DNA of 64,000 bases from Bacteroides sp. MSB163 (GCF_036416795.1 NZ_CP143867.1:4208001-4272000); one strand, 5' to 3'; positions 23,553-33,655 are shown, counted from the first letter of the stretch. Notes: generated by a model not told the origin, from the letters alone. Made by a program: numbers and translations.

Positions 23553-26500
23553 TTAAAGCATTACTTTAATACCATCTACAATATAAACGCCCGGATTGAG
23601 GGATATCGTGTTTGAGCCCGGATTAAGGGTCAGTGATGTTACATACAGCCCTGAAACCGTGAATATCTTGATGTCACGTTTTTCATTCGATATGATTACA
23701 AGGTTGGTTCCGTCCTTGTAAAGTCGCAGTTCATGACCCTTGTAGAAGTTCTTACCAAGACCTGTCGTAGTATCTGCATTACCTATTTCAAACGAATTTC
23801 CGGCTTCCGGACTGTTGGCTTTTGCATAGACAGAGAAAGGCGCAATGGTAAGTTTTATGTCTTCATCGGTAATGCGGTTGAAACTATACCCGTCGGCATC
23901 GGGGATATACATGTCTGTATCAGCATGGATAGGGGTGTAATTGCCATACAGACAGAAATGTTTACCGGTTTTCAGGATGGTTTCGGCTTCCGGAGTTATA
24001 GGCACGTCGAACATGAGGGATGCGTCTGCGGTGCGTATGCCTGAGACGTTGCTTGTAGAGAACGTAAAATCAACAGTCTCGTCCGGTTTACCGTTAAGAT
24101 GTATCATATAAGGTTTGTTTGCCTCTATTGATGCCTGGTTTTCAAGTTTCTCGCCGTTTTCATTGAAAGACAGTACGCTGACAGTATGATTGCCTGAATC
24201 TCCGATGGTATACTTGTTCTCTTTTCCGTCAACCATTTGTGTGGGCGTGAAAGGTAACACAATGCCTTTCCAGTCTTTAGAACCATCTTGCGACAGATAG
24301 TTCAATTTGACAGACAGTGAGATGTTCTTCTGTCCAAGATTAAAACTTGCCGGAATATTGAAAGCATAGCTGTCGGTAAGAATGATATCTGTTAAAGCTT
24401 CACATTTGTTGTCACCATTGAGCACAATGTTCGATTTTGAAGATATCTGGCTTTCCAAGCCTTTGGCAAGGTAAATGATACAGTTGGGATTAATACCCTC
24501 GAATGAGTTGTCGTTTATTCCGGCTGTCAAAGCACGAGTCTTGCTAGTCTGTGAATTTCCGTAGAGCGTGATACTTGTCAGTGAAGTACATCCCTTAAAG
24601 GCTCCGTCGCCGATTACGTTAACAGAGTTGAGAGAAAGTGACTGAAGTTGGGAACAGCCCTCAAAAGCGTTCTTGCCTATTGAAGTTACGTTTTCTGGAA
24701 TTACTATGTGGGCCAGGTTTCCCATTCCGGCAAATGCTCCGGAGGGAATATCATTGTTTTCCGTACCTGACAGATTGAGATTTTCCAGGGATGTGAAGTT
24801 ATCACGTATATAACTGAATGTTTCATCAGTCATCTCTCCGGACAAGTTGAGTTCTGTAATCTGAGCGGCTTCTTCCTCACCGATATGGAGTATCTCTTCC
24901 GCTTCAAGCGCTGCATTCTCGTTTTCAGCAAGAGTCATTGTGACATCCATCTCCACATCAGACTGCAAGTCGGTTACTATATATATTCCGTTTTCGTCCG
25001 GATATACAATCTCGCTGCCCTTTTTAACCACAGGGGTCATATTGGGGCTTTCTGAAACAACGGTGAACTTATAGCTGCCTCCCTCTTTGAAGAGTGTAGG
25101 ACGCAAGGAGGAACCTTCAATGAATTTATTCATTTCTGCATCTCTCCATACGTTGCTTTCGTCCAGATCCACAAAACTGATTTTGGCCTTGCCGGAAGTG
25201 TCGGTGATTTTGATGTTGTAATAGAACACAACATCAATGATGTGGTCCTGTGGGTAATTCAGAAGTTGCGGGTCTGTTACGTTTCCGTAGAATTTCACTA
25301 AATAATAACCTCCGGGATGGAAACTATCAGAGGAGCTGAGCGGGTCGAGCATACTCGTCACATCTGTTTTGTTATCGTAAAGTTTAAATGCCACTCCCGG
25401 CCGATGAACCGGATTCTTCTTATAGGAAGTCGGTTGGAAATTGGGTAGGCCAAGCATCACAGTTTTAGTGCTGTTTCCCGGTCCCTCAATTTGGGTTAAT
25501 GGTTCGTTCTGACTATATTGGAAAGCTCTATTCTGGTCAATCTGGATGTTATAGTACACCTTTGACGCCTGACTGTTGAGGTTTTGCCAATATGCACTGG
25601 CTGCGTAGTCGGCTTCCGTACCTTGCGGAACTTCAAGCGTTATACCGGAAGTATTTGTGGGGAATGGATTGCTCTTCAAGGCTACAGGGTTCTTTGACAG
25701 GACAACTATTCTTTTCAAGTTCACACACATGGCAAAAGCATTACTTCCGATATAAGAGACGTTCTCGGGAATGGTGATTTCTTGTACTTTGATACAACGA
25801 TAGAATGCATTTGCTTCTATACTTTCCAGATTCTTGGGTAGAAGTATAGTAGTTAATGCGGCCAATCCACTGGTTGAAGACGCAAATGCCATGGTAGGCA
25901 ATGAATTCGGGTTGGGGTAGCTCTTTATTGTAACGTCAGCCAGGTCGAGTGCCACCAGTTTGGCAGCGTTGTCTTGTAATACCTTAAAATCTTCGGCGTT
26001 CATTTCTCCTATCAGTTTAAGGCGTGAGGGGAAGGCGGAAGCAGAAACTTTAGATGCCAGTTCGCCTGCATGAATGTTGAGTGCCGTATAGGTTTCGTCA
26101 CCGGCTGACACCACCTGTATGGCAATGTCAAGATCCTCGCGTACGCTTTCTATCTTTATTTGAGCTACTCCAACACGGTCTGCTACGATTTTGCCATTGA
26201 CAGATACCGTTATGGCATCGGCTACGGAAACAGGCATGATCTTACATGAGAAGTCCATACCGTGAACTATCTGGTCAATGGCTCCTTGGATAGTAGCTCC
26301 CTGAACTGTAGATGGCATGGTTACCTTATGATATATCACTTCATTGCCTATGGCATTAATGGAGTCTTTTACGTTATCTCCTTTGACCAAGTGCCAGTTT
26401 TTCTTGTTGTATGAAGTGGCTATACGCACGAGATTGCCTTCACGTACTGAAGCTTCTTTTACCAGGCAGTTGAAAGTGCATGGAAGGTCACCGTAATTAG

Positions 26501-29216
26501 TCCATGAATTATTGAATACAGGAGATATAAACTCTTTGATGGCTCCGTTGGCATCTGTAAGAACGGCGGCATAAAACATTGCGGCATCATCTTTAGGTAT
26601 TGCCAGTGCGTTGGCGCGTATGGCGAAAGATTTACCGGCTATTACATTGATAACGTCAGTGGCGAGTCCTACGCCTCCTCTGGAATCTGTGAGTTTCCAG
26701 GAAGATTCCCCGATAGTAGGTGTCGGATAAATAAAATTGGCATAAATCAACGTATTGGCATTGATGGTAGCAGTATAATGTCCGTTAGCTTCTGCGCTCA
26801 ATTTAGTGGCATTGGCATAAACTTCCATTTTGGCATCTCCAAAACGATTGTCGGTTTCTATCGTAAATGAGAACGCTGAGCCGGCAGCAACTTCCAGATT
26901 ATCGGAGTCGGGGGTTATTTTTACTCCTTTCGTTTCCTGAAGTGCTACCATATATGAAGAGGGTGAAATAGGATTCTCTTCTACAATGTTTTTAAAATCC
27001 TGCCAATTCTCTTTTGAACGGTAGGCGGTTGCTGCACCTACAGGCACTACAAGTTTTGACTTGGGAGTTCCTGCAAATACGCACCAGTTAACCCATGCCG
27101 GTGATTGACGGCGTACGATGACTTCGCTCAAATGGCTGCAATTTAAGAATATATTATACTCATAGTTGCTTACTGAAGCTGGGATTTCTATTTTTCTCAG
27201 ACCGGTGGCATTGAAACAACCGTTTTTCAGAGTAGAAAGATTTTTCGGCAATACTATGTGCTGCAATGAGCCGCAACCACTGAACGCTTTGGTAGGAATG
27301 GCGTTGGCAGGATTGGAGCCGTTGGCCGCAATATTGACATTGGAAATATCGAGTGTGGTTAGTTTCATGCGTTCACGTATGAACGTGAAGTCACGCACAT
27401 CAATAGTTCCGTAGAGGGTCAGTTCTTTAATGGTTCCTGCATCGGTTTCGCTGATGAGATTTCCGAGCTCACCGGCGGTAACCCATAAATTACGCTTGTT
27501 TACTACATCCTCTGCAGCTTGCACGATAATGCGTATCTGTTGGTCGGAAGTTACATTTGAGATTTTGTAGATATTCTCGGAAGCCGGTGTGAGGATAAAA
27601 CCATTTGCTTTTACGGTAACAACCTTGTCGGGAGAGGTGGCGGCTACCTTGAACGAATAGTCGCGTCCTTTGATGACTTTGTTGTCGGCGTCAGATATAA
27701 GAGCGCCGTCTACACTGTTTGGAATATCTATCGAGAAATAGGGAATGATATTGTTTTTCGCTTTTATCTCATTTATCGTAATGAGGTCTCCGGTAACGGG
27801 AAGCCATTCAGTTGAACCGTTGCCGGACATGGTAGCCATACGGATGATATCATCAGCAGCAATATCTGTTCCGGCGGGTACCGAACATTCAAAGTCCGAG
27901 AAGCTTGGTGTCATTATTTGCATAGACTGCAATGTCAGTCCTTTACCGCTATTCAGGAGTTGTTTAAACTTTCCGTCAGAAGAGAAAAGAGCCACGGCAA
28001 TCTTCCCGGAGAAGTTTTCATAAGAAACATTCTTAAAAGCGCCGGCTCTCACCGTGAATTTCGTGCCGGCGTCAATGTCCGTCATGTCGGAAGTCATACC
28101 TATTTGCCGTTCGTCGGATGTGATGTGCACAGGTGACCAGCTTGCGGATGATTCCGTCGGCTTTATGTTATAAATAATGGTGGCTTGGTCATTAAAGCTG
28201 TGTGACATGCTGACTGTCGGGTTAAGCGCGTCAGAAGAGAAATAGCCGTTGGCGGCTCCGCCCCATCCCCAGTTGATGTGGAAATAAGTGTCGGGACCTT
28301 TTATTTCATATCCATCGCATACGAAAGCATGGCCGATGGATACATCTTGACCACTGTAAATGACGGGACGATTTTCATTGATTTCATTAACGATTATGGC
28401 CTCCCATGTAGCGCGGTCGGTTTCGGAACGCTTCTTGTACGACACGCCGGGATCATAACCGAAATATGATATAAGAGCAGCCGGGATACGTACTTCGAAA
28501 GCACTTGAACCCGACATCCCAAAATCGGTTTTGATAGATACTGCACAATGAGCCATCAGTGTGGATACTGCTTCGGCTTCATCCGCAGAATATCCGAAAC
28601 GGTAGTTGTCTGTTCGCATATTGTTCCAGGCATATTGTACATTGAAATCCATGCCGTCAAGCGAACCGTTACCTTTCGAAGGATGATTGTGATATTTCAT
28701 GACAGTTGCCATGGCCGTTCCAACACATCCTACAAGGCGATGATTGGGTATCCTGGCATTGAAAGGGGCTTCCTGACTCCATTCAGGTGTTTTTAGGAGT
28801 TTTGTTGAAAAAGTCCTTGTGTTTACGCGTTTGCGAATTTCAACAGAGTTGCTTTTTACAGATTTTACTGCATTGTTAAGCACAGTAGTTGTAACATCGG
28901 ATACATTGTCTGTTGCAAATGAAGACTCGTAAGAGTATCCTATAACCGGTATTGCCTTGTCGTCGGCCGATATGATAATAAAACCGCGGCCGTTTTTGGC
29001 ATTAAAAACGTAATAAACGGGTGTACCGTCACTCTTTTTAGATGTACGCACTAATTGTAATGCATCAATATTACTTAGTCTGGACACATTACCGGCACTG
29101 AAAAAATCAGTTGCAATTTTAGCGGCCTCCTCCGGAGTAAGAACCTTGGCATGGATATTGCAAGGAGCACTTGCACAGACAAGAAGAAGCAGCATTTTAA
29201 AAAACTGTTTCAACAT
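23553..29216 (-). CDS. Secreted C10-family cysteine peptidase with three BspA-like modules (1887 aa)
   Basis: Signal peptide (1-23), streptopain-type propeptide (LTPEEAAKIATDFFSAGNVS; GRGFIIISADD), then a C10 catalytic domain with nucleophile Cys164 in LVGCVGTAMATVMKYH, His296 in IGHAFVCDGYE and the HINWGWGGAANGYF loop (312-325). Behind it come three similar blocks of beta domain plus BspA-like leucine-rich repeats, near residues 575-745, 1045-1230 and 1435-1580, showing internal duplication. The last 80 residues resemble a T9SS-type sorting tail (GLYVTSLTLNPGSNTISLNP, GVYIVDGIKVML). Probable exported or surface proteinase; substrate unknown. Monocistronic, with a 150-base leader. Confidence 0.88.
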   Translation of the reverse strand: MLKQFFKMLLLLVCASAPCNIHAKVLTPEEAAKIATDFFSAGNVSRLSNIDALQLVRTSKKSDGTPVYYVFNAKNGRGFIIISADDKAIPVIGYSYESSFATDNVSDVTTTVLNNAVKSVKSNSVEIRKRVNTRTFSTKLLKTPEWSQEAPFNARIPNHRLVGCVGTAMATVMKYHNHPSKGNGSLDGMDFNVQYAWNNMRTDNYRFGYSADEAEAVSTLMAHCAVSIKTDFGMSGSSAFEVRIPAALISYFGYDPGVSYKKRSETDRATWEAIIVNEINENRPVIYSGQDVSIGHAFVCDGYEIKGPDTYFHINWGWGGAANGYFSSDALNPTVSMSHSFNDQATIIYNIKPTESSASWSPVHITSDERQIGMTSDMTDIDAGTKFTVRAGAFKNVSYENFSGKIAVALFSSDGKFKQLLNSGKGLTLQSMQIMTPSFSDFECSVPAGTDIAADDIIRMATMSGNGSTEWLPVTGDLITINEIKAKNNIIPYFSIDIPNSVDGALISDADNKVIKGRDYSFKVAATSPDKVVTVKANGFILTPASENIYKISNVTSDQQIRIIVQAAEDVVNKRNLWVTAGELGNLISETDAGTIKELTLYGTIDVRDFTFIRERMKLTTLDISNVNIAANGSNPANAIPTKAFSGCGSLQHIVLPKNLSTLKNGCFNATGLRKIEIPASVSNYEYNIFLNCSHLSEVIVRRQSPAWVNWCVFAGTPKSKLVVPVGAATAYRSKENWQDFKNIVEENPISPSSYMVALQETKGVKITPDSDNLEVAAGSAFSFTIETDNRFGDAKMEVYANATKLSAEANGHYTATINANTLIYANFIYPTPTIGESSWKLTDSRGGVGLATDVINVIAGKSFAIRANALAIPKDDAAMFYAAVLTDANGAIKEFISPVFNNSWTNYGDLPCTFNCLVKEASVREGNLVRIATSYNKKNWHLVKGDNVKDSINAIGNEVIYHKVTMPSTVQGATIQGAIDQIVHGMDFSCKIMPVSVADAITVSVNGKIVADRVGVAQIKIESVREDLDIAIQVVSAGDETYTALNIHAGELASKVSASAFPSRLKLIGEMNAEDFKVLQDNAAKLVALDLADVTIKSYPNPNSLPTMAFASSTSGLAALTTILLPKNLESIEANAFYRCIKVQEITIPENVSYIGSNAFAMCVNLKRIVVLSKNPVALKSNPFPTNTSGITLEVPQGTEADYAASAYWQNLNSQASKVYYNIQIDQNRAFQYSQNEPLTQIEGPGNSTKTVMLGLPNFQPTSYKKNPVHRPGVAFKLYDNKTDVTSMLDPLSSSDSFHPGGYYLVKFYGNVTDPQLLNYPQDHIIDVVFYYNIKITDTSGKAKISFVDLDESNVWRDAEMNKFIEGSSLRPTLFKEGGSYKFTVVSESPNMTPVVKKGSEIVYPDENGIYIVTDLQSDVEMDVTMTLAENENAALEAEEILHIGEEEAAQITELNLSGEMTDETFSYIRDNFTSLENLNLSGTENNDIPSGAFAGMGNLAHIVIPENVTSIGKNAFEGCSQLQSLSLNSVNVIGDGAFKGCTSLTSITLYGNSQTSKTRALTAGINDNSFEGINPNCIIYLAKGLESQISSKSNIVLNGDNKCEALTDIILTDSYAFNIPASFNLGQKNISLSVKLNYLSQDGSKDWKGIVLPFTPTQMVDGKENKYTIGDSGNHTVSVLSFNENGEKLENQASIEANKPYMIHLNGKPDETVDFTFSTSNVSGIRTADASLMFDVPITPEAETILKTGKHFCLYGNYTPIHADTDMYIPDADGYSFNRITDEDIKLTIAPFSVYAKANSPEAGNSFEIGNADTTTGLGKNFYKGHELRLYKDGTNLVIISNEKRDIKIFTVSGLYVTSLTLNPGSNTISLNPGVYIVDGIKVML

Positions 29217-29370
29217 AGAATAAAATGTTTTTTTGATTTATTTGAAAAGTAAATGTTGTAAGTATAATCTTAAGGAGGTGGAATGTAGGCATATACATTC
29301 TTTGATACAGGATAGTTTCATTGCTTAGCTAAAAAATACTCTCATTTTAATAAAATGTTTTTCCGGGGCG

Positions 29371-29378
29371 CAAAAGTA
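29371..29378 (-). promoter_or_regulatory. -7 element of the C10 peptidase gene
   Basis: Minus strand TACTTTTG, matching TAnnTTTG, about 155 bases upstream of the start codon at 29216. This predicts a leader of about 150 bases. Confidence 0.5.
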
Positions 29379-29439
29379 GAAAAAAAATTGGAATCGACGC
29401 ATAAATTAAGGAAAATATGGTACGCGTTATAAATAAAAA

Positions 29440-29468
29440 TCCCTTGGAAGTATTTGACTTCCAAGGGA
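29440..29468 (-). terminator. Terminator of tRNA-Asp
   Basis: 11-bp perfect stem TCCCTTGGAAG / CTTCCAAGGGA followed on the minus strand by a T-rich run, directly 3' of the tRNA. Confidence 0.8.
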
Positions 29469-29476
29469 ATGCTTTG

Positions 29477-29550
29477 CGGTGCGTACGGGACTCGAACCCG
29501 TGACCCCATGCGTGACAGGCATGTATTCTAACCAACTGAACTAACGCACC
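29477..29550 (-). tRNA. tRNA-Asp (anticodon GTC)
   Basis: Minus strand begins GGTGCGT and ends ACGCACC plus discriminator G, giving a 7-bp acceptor stem. The anticodon arm is CATGC-CTGTCAC-GCATG with anticodon GTC, and the T arm is ACGGG-TTCGAGT-CCCGT. The 3' CCA is not encoded (CAAAG follows). Confidence 0.97.
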
Positions 29551-29885
29551 ATTTCATTTTTATTTGCTATCTCTCTCGATTGCGGTTGCAAAGGTAGGCA
29601 TTTCTTTGAAACCTGCAATAGCTATGATGAATTTTTTTTGCTTGATTTTATCACTTTTTCTTTTATATCCTCATTTTGAGAACATTGGGATATGAAAAAA
29701 AAATAAGTCCTTGCAGAGCTTTTTGTGAAAGGGCATTGGGATGGTTTTGTAATGAAAACGAAGCTTTCTGTTGCTTGATTTAAACTTCTTGCTCGAAAAG
29801 TTCGTTGTTTTACAATAAATCGTTATTTTTGCAAACTCAAATCGAGAAAATTGTAATTTGAAAACGATAAAAACGATAATTTAGG
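29551..29885. promoter_or_regulatory. Intergenic region with divergent promoters for tRNA-Asp and purU
   Basis: Minus strand TACCTTTG (29596-29589) lies about 40 bases before the tRNA. Plus strand TATTTTTG (29824-29831) lies 55 bases before purU, with a TTG at 29805. The rest is A+T-rich; nothing else is seen. Confidence 0.6.
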
Positions 29886-30743
29886 ATGATGAAAACGGCT
29901 AAACTGTTACTTCACTGTCCCGATAAACCGGGAATTCTGGCAGAAGTGACAGACTTTATAACGGTAAACAAGGGAAATATTATCTATCTGGACCAATATG
30001 TCGATCATGTGGAGAATATCTTTTTCATGCGTATCGAGTGGGAATTGAAGAACTTCCTGATACCGCAAGAGAAAATTGAAGATTATTTTGCTACGCTGTA
30101 CGCACAGAAATATGAAATGTTTTTCCGTCTCTATTTCTCGGATGCGAAACCACGCATGGCGATATTTGTGTCTAAGATGTCGCATTGCCTGTTCGATTTG
30201 CTGGCACGCTATACGGCAGGAGAGTGGAACGTCGAGATTCCTCTTATTATAAGCAACCATCCCGACCTGCAACATGTAGCCGAACGCTTCGGAATACCTT
30301 TCTATCTGTTCCCTATTACAAAGGAGACAAAAGAAGAACAGGAGAAAAAAGAAATGGAATTGCTGGCAAAACATAAGGTGAACTTTATTGTACTGGCGCG
30401 TTATATGCAGGTGATTTCAGAGCGGATGATTGATGCCTATCCCAATCGGATTATCAATATTCATCACTCTTTCCTTCCTGCATTTGTGGGAGCAAGACCT
30501 TATCATGCAGCATTTGAGCGTGGTGTGAAGATCATAGGTGCTACCAGTCATTATGTGACAACAGAATTGGATGCAGGGCCGATCATTGAGCAGGATGTGG
30601 TTCGTATCACTCATAAAGATACTGTAGAAGACCTTGTAAATAAGGGGAAAGACCTGGAAAAGATTGTTCTCTCACGTGCCGTGCAGAAGCATATTGAGCG
30701 CAAGGTATTGGCATATAAGAATAAAACAGTGATATTTAGTTAA
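29886..30743 (+). CDS. purU: Formyltetrahydrofolate deformylase (285 aa)
   Basis: Hydrolyses 10-formyl-THF to THF and formate, supplying formate and balancing one-carbon pools. N-terminal ACT domain (about 5-80: LLHCPDKPGILAEVTDFI) and a C-terminal formyltransferase-fold domain with catalytic residues Asn191, His193 and Asp229 in RIINIHHSFLPAF and TELDAGPII. Full length for the family. It begins 10 bases before hisH in the same direction and probably shares the transcript. ATG at 29886 or 29889 are equally possible. Confidence 0.93.
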   Translation: MMKTAKLLLHCPDKPGILAEVTDFITVNKGNIIYLDQYVDHVENIFFMRIEWELKNFLIPQEKIEDYFATLYAQKYEMFFRLYFSDAKPRMAIFVSKMSHCLFDLLARYTAGEWNVEIPLIISNHPDLQHVAERFGIPFYLFPITKETKEEQEKKEMELLAKHKVNFIVLARYMQVISERMIDAYPNRIINIHHSFLPAFVGARPYHAAFERGVKIIGATSHYVTTELDAGPIIEQDVVRITHKDTVEDLVNKGKDLEKIVLSRAVQKHIERKVLAYKNKTVIFS

Positions 30744-30752
30744 GGTATATTC

Positions 30753-31346
30753 ATGAAAGTAGCGATTATCAAATATAATGCGGGCAATATCTATTCGGTG
30801 GATTATGCGTTGAAGCGTTTGGGCGTGGAAGCTGTGGTAACGGCGGATAAAAATGAATTGCGTGCGGCGGACAAAGTGATCTTTCCAGGTGTGGGCGAGG
30901 CGGAAACCACCATGAAGTTTCTGCGTGCCAGTGGCATGGATGCATTGATTAAGGAACTTAGGCAGCCCCTTTTAGGGATATGTCTGGGTATGCAAGTGAT
31001 GTGTCGCCATTCTGAAGAAGGAGGAGATGTGGATTGTCTGGGTATTTTTGATACGGAGGTGAAGCGTTTCGTTCCACAGAAGCATGAGGATAAAGTGCCT
31101 CACATGGGTTGGAATACGCTTACTGAGACGAACAGTGGCTTATTCAAGGGTTTTACAAAAGAAGAGTTTGTCTATTTTGTGCATAGCTTCTATGTTCCGG
31201 TCAATGAATATACAGCTGCCGTGACGGATTATATACAACCGTTTAGCGCTGCCTTGCATAAGGATAATTATTACGCTACCCAATTCCATCCGGAGAAGAG
31301 TGGGGGTGTAGGGGAACGTATCCTGCGCAATTTTTTAGAATTATAA
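30753..31346 (+). CDS. hisH: Imidazole glycerol phosphate synthase, glutamine amidotransferase subunit (197 aa)
   Basis: Class I glutamine amidotransferase that delivers ammonia to HisF in histidine synthesis. Triad: Cys77 in GICLGMQ, His179 and Glu181 in TQFHPEKSG. N-terminal IIKYNAGNIYSVDYAL is typical. It lies in the run hisH-hisA-hisF-hisIE with short gaps, a partial his operon (the remaining his genes are not in this window). Confidence 0.96.
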   Translation: MKVAIIKYNAGNIYSVDYALKRLGVEAVVTADKNELRAADKVIFPGVGEAETTMKFLRASGMDALIKELRQPLLGICLGMQVMCRHSEEGGDVDCLGIFDTEVKRFVPQKHEDKVPHMGWNTLTETNSGLFKGFTKEEFVYFVHSFYVPVNEYTAAVTDYIQPFSAALHKDNYYATQFHPEKSGGVGERILRNFLEL

Positions 31347-31362
31347 TTAAGTAGATGAATAT

Positions 31363-32091
31363 ATGATAGAGCTTATTCCTGCAATAGATATTATCGACGG
31401 AAAGTGTGTACGCCTTTCGCAAGGCGACTATGACAGTAAGAAGGTGTATAACGAAAATCCGGTAGAAGTGGCCAAAGAGATGGAGGCGCACGGTGTTCGC
31501 CGGCTTCATGTGGTAGACTTGGACGGAGCGGCTTCTCATCATGTAGTCAATTATAATGTTTTGAATAGAATCACCTCACAGACTTCCCTGATAGTTGATT
31601 TCGGTGGTGGCGTGAAAAGTGATGAAGACTTGAAGATAGCTTTCGAGAATGGGGCGCAGATGGTTACAGGCGGCAGTATTGCGGTGAAAAATCCTGAGTT
31701 GTTCTGCCATTGGCTGGAAGTTTACGGCAGTGAGAAGATAATTCTTGGTGCGGATGTGAAAGACCGGAAGATAGCTGTGAATGGCTGGAAGGATGAAAGT
31801 GCTTGTGAATTGTTCCCTTTCCTGAAAGAATATGTAGAGAAAGGTATTCAGAAGGTAATTTGCACGGATATTAGTTGTGACGGTATGTTGCAGGGACCTT
31901 CTATTGAACTGTATAAGGAAATGCTGGAAGAACATCCCGACCTTTACCTGATAGCAAGTGGCGGTGTCGGCAGTATGGAAGATATACGTGCATTGGAGAC
32001 GGCTGGGGTACCGGCTGTTATTTTTGGTAAGGCTCTGTATGAAGGGCGTATTACTTTGAAGGAAATTGAAAGAATGATGCAGGATTATTGA
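31363..32091 (+). CDS. hisA: Phosphoribosylformimino-5-aminoimidazole carboxamide ribotide isomerase (242 aa)
   Basis: TIM-barrel Amadori isomerase of histidine synthesis. N-terminal MIELIPAIDIIDGKCVRLSQ with catalytic Asp9, and the second half VICTDISCDGMLQGPSIELY with the second Asp. Phosphate-binding glycines in FGGGVKS and ASGGVGS. Starts 16 bases after hisH. Confidence 0.96.
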   Translation: MIELIPAIDIIDGKCVRLSQGDYDSKKVYNENPVEVAKEMEAHGVRRLHVVDLDGAASHHVVNYNVLNRITSQTSLIVDFGGGVKSDEDLKIAFENGAQMVTGGSIAVKNPELFCHWLEVYGSEKIILGADVKDRKIAVNGWKDESACELFPFLKEYVEKGIQKVICTDISCDGMLQGPSIELYKEMLEEHPDLYLIASGGVGSMEDIRALETAGVPAVIFGKALYEGRITLKEIERMMQDY

Positions 32092-32133
32092 CGAATCATT
32101 CTCATGAATATAAATCGTTAAAACAAAACAGAA

Positions 32134-32889
32134 GTGTTAGCGAAAAGAATTATCCCCTGTCTCGATATCAAAGACGGACAAACAGTGAAAGGAACCAATT
32201 TCGTCAATTTGCGTCAAGCGGGCGATCCGGTGGAACTGGCACGTGCGTATAGTGAGCAAGGTGCTGATGAATTGGTTTTTCTGGATATAACAGCCAGTTT
32301 CGAAGGTCGCAAGACATTTGCAGAGTTGGTGAAGCGCATTGCTGCCAATATTAGTATTCCGTTTACGGTAGGTGGCGGTATCAACGAATTGAGTGATGTA
32401 GACCGTCTGCTGAATGCCGGTGCAGATAAGATTTCTATCAATTCTTCTGCAATTCGCCGTCCCGAACTGATTGATGAAATAGCTAAGAACTTCGGTTCGC
32501 AGGTATGTGTGTTGGCGGTAGATGCCAAACAAAGTGAAAAAGGCTGGTGGTGCTATCTGAATGGAGGCCGCGTAGAAACAGATAAGGAACTGTTTACCTG
32601 GACCAAAGAAGCTCAGGAACGTGGTGCCGGAGAAATACTTTTCACCAGCATGAATCATGATGGGGTAAAGACCGGATACGCTAATGAAGCGCTTGCTGAA
32701 ATGTCTGATAACCTCTCTATTCCGGTGATTGCATCGGGCGGAGCAGGAGCAAAAGAGCATTTTCGTGATGTGTTTCTGCAAGGAAAAGCGGATGCGGCGT
32801 TGGCAGCCAGTGTTTTTCATTTCGGAGAAATTAAAATTCCCGATTTAAAATCGTATCTTTGCGCCCAGGGAATCTCGATAAGAAAGTAG
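32134..32889 (+). CDS. hisF: Imidazole glycerol phosphate synthase, cyclase subunit (251 aa)
   Basis: TIM-barrel synthase partner of HisH, making imidazole glycerol phosphate and AICAR. Catalytic Asp11 in RIIPCLDIKDGQTVKGTNF and the Asp of VLAVDAKQ; phosphate sites TVGGGIN and ASGGAGA. It starts with GTG at 32134 (no in-frame ATG fits the conserved N-terminus). A hairpin-forming repeat of 115 bases separates it from hisIE. Confidence 0.96.
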   Translation: MLAKRIIPCLDIKDGQTVKGTNFVNLRQAGDPVELARAYSEQGADELVFLDITASFEGRKTFAELVKRIAANISIPFTVGGGINELSDVDRLLNAGADKISINSSAIRRPELIDEIAKNFGSQVCVLAVDAKQSEKGWWCYLNGGRVETDKELFTWTKEAQERGAGEILFTSMNHDGVKTGYANEALAEMSDNLSIPVIASGGAGAKEHFRDVFLQGKADAALAASVFHFGEIKIPDLKSYLCAQGISIRK

Positions 32890-32905
32890 AATTTATGATT
32901 GGACG

Positions 32906-33003
32906 ATTTACGATTTACGATTGAGGTTACTCTGGTAAATCACGAATCTCCGGTCGCTCAATTTTATATAGTAATTTCAATCGTAAATAGCTAAATCGTA
33001 AAT
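32906..33003. repeat. Word-iterated extragenic hairpin between hisF and hisIE
   Basis: Left arm ATTTACGATTTACGATTGA (32906-32924) pairs with the right arm at 32977-33003, which contains TCAATCGTAAAT and TAAATCGTAAAT. The arms are built from repeats of ATTTACG. It ends 6 bases before the hisIE start and could modulate read-through. Confidence 0.65.
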
Positions 33004-33009
33004 AAGATA

Positions 33010-33615
33010 ATGGATTTTGATAAAATGAACGGACTTATTCCGGCAATCATACAAGACGCAGATACCGCTAAGGTGCTGATGTTGGGCTTCATGAATAAAG
33101 AAGCTTACGACAAAACGGTAGAAACCGGTAAAGTGACTTTTTTCAGCCGCACCAAGAACCGTCTTTGGACGAAAGGTGAGGAGAGTGGTAATTTCCTGAA
33201 TGTCGTTTCTATCAAGGAAGACTGTGATCAGGATACATTGCTGATTCAGGTACACCCTGTGGGGCCGGTTTGCCATACAGGCACGGATACATGCTGGGGT
33301 GAGAAGAATGAACAGCCTGTAATGTTCCTGAAGCATCTTCAGGATTTTATTACTAAGCGCCATGAAGAGATGCCGGAAGGTTCTTACACAACCAGCCTGT
33401 TTGAGTCGGGTGTGAATAAAATGGCACAGAAAGTGGGTGAAGAAGCTGTGGAAACAGTGATCGAAGCTTGTAACGGAACTGATGAACGGTTGATCTATGA
33501 AGGAGCCGATTTGATATACCACCTCATCGTGTTGTTAACATCCAAAGGATACAGTCTGGAAGATTTGGCACGCGAATTGCAGGAACGTCATAGCGCTTCG
33601 TGGAAGAAACACTAG
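33010..33615 (+). CDS. hisIE: Bifunctional phosphoribosyl-AMP cyclohydrolase / phosphoribosyl-ATP pyrophosphatase (201 aa)
   Basis: HisI part (about 1-105) with the metal-binding stretch DCDQDTLLIQV and VGPVCHTGTDTCW; HisE part (about 108-200) with MAQKVGEEAVETVIEA and DLIYHLIVLL. It catalyses steps 2 and 3 of histidine synthesis. The fusion order is the usual one for Bacteroidota. Confidence 0.96.
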   Translation: MDFDKMNGLIPAIIQDADTAKVLMLGFMNKEAYDKTVETGKVTFFSRTKNRLWTKGEESGNFLNVVSIKEDCDQDTLLIQVHPVGPVCHTGTDTCWGEKNEQPVMFLKHLQDFITKRHEEMPEGSYTTSLFESGVNKMAQKVGEEAVETVIEACNGTDERLIYEGADLIYHLIVLLTSKGYSLEDLARELQERHSASWKKH

Positions 33616-33655
33616 ACAATTGACAGTTGACAATTGACAATTAAAAAAAAACGAG

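Noticed and set aside
23553..23830. Functional T9SS cargo signal
   Set aside because: The tail looks similar, but no T9SS gene is in the window, so function cannot be claimed.
29217..29439. Small RNA or riboswitch in the C10 peptidase leader
   Set aside because: Only a short palindrome (GAATGTA...TATACATTC-like, near 29282-29301) is seen; not enough structure to support a named element.
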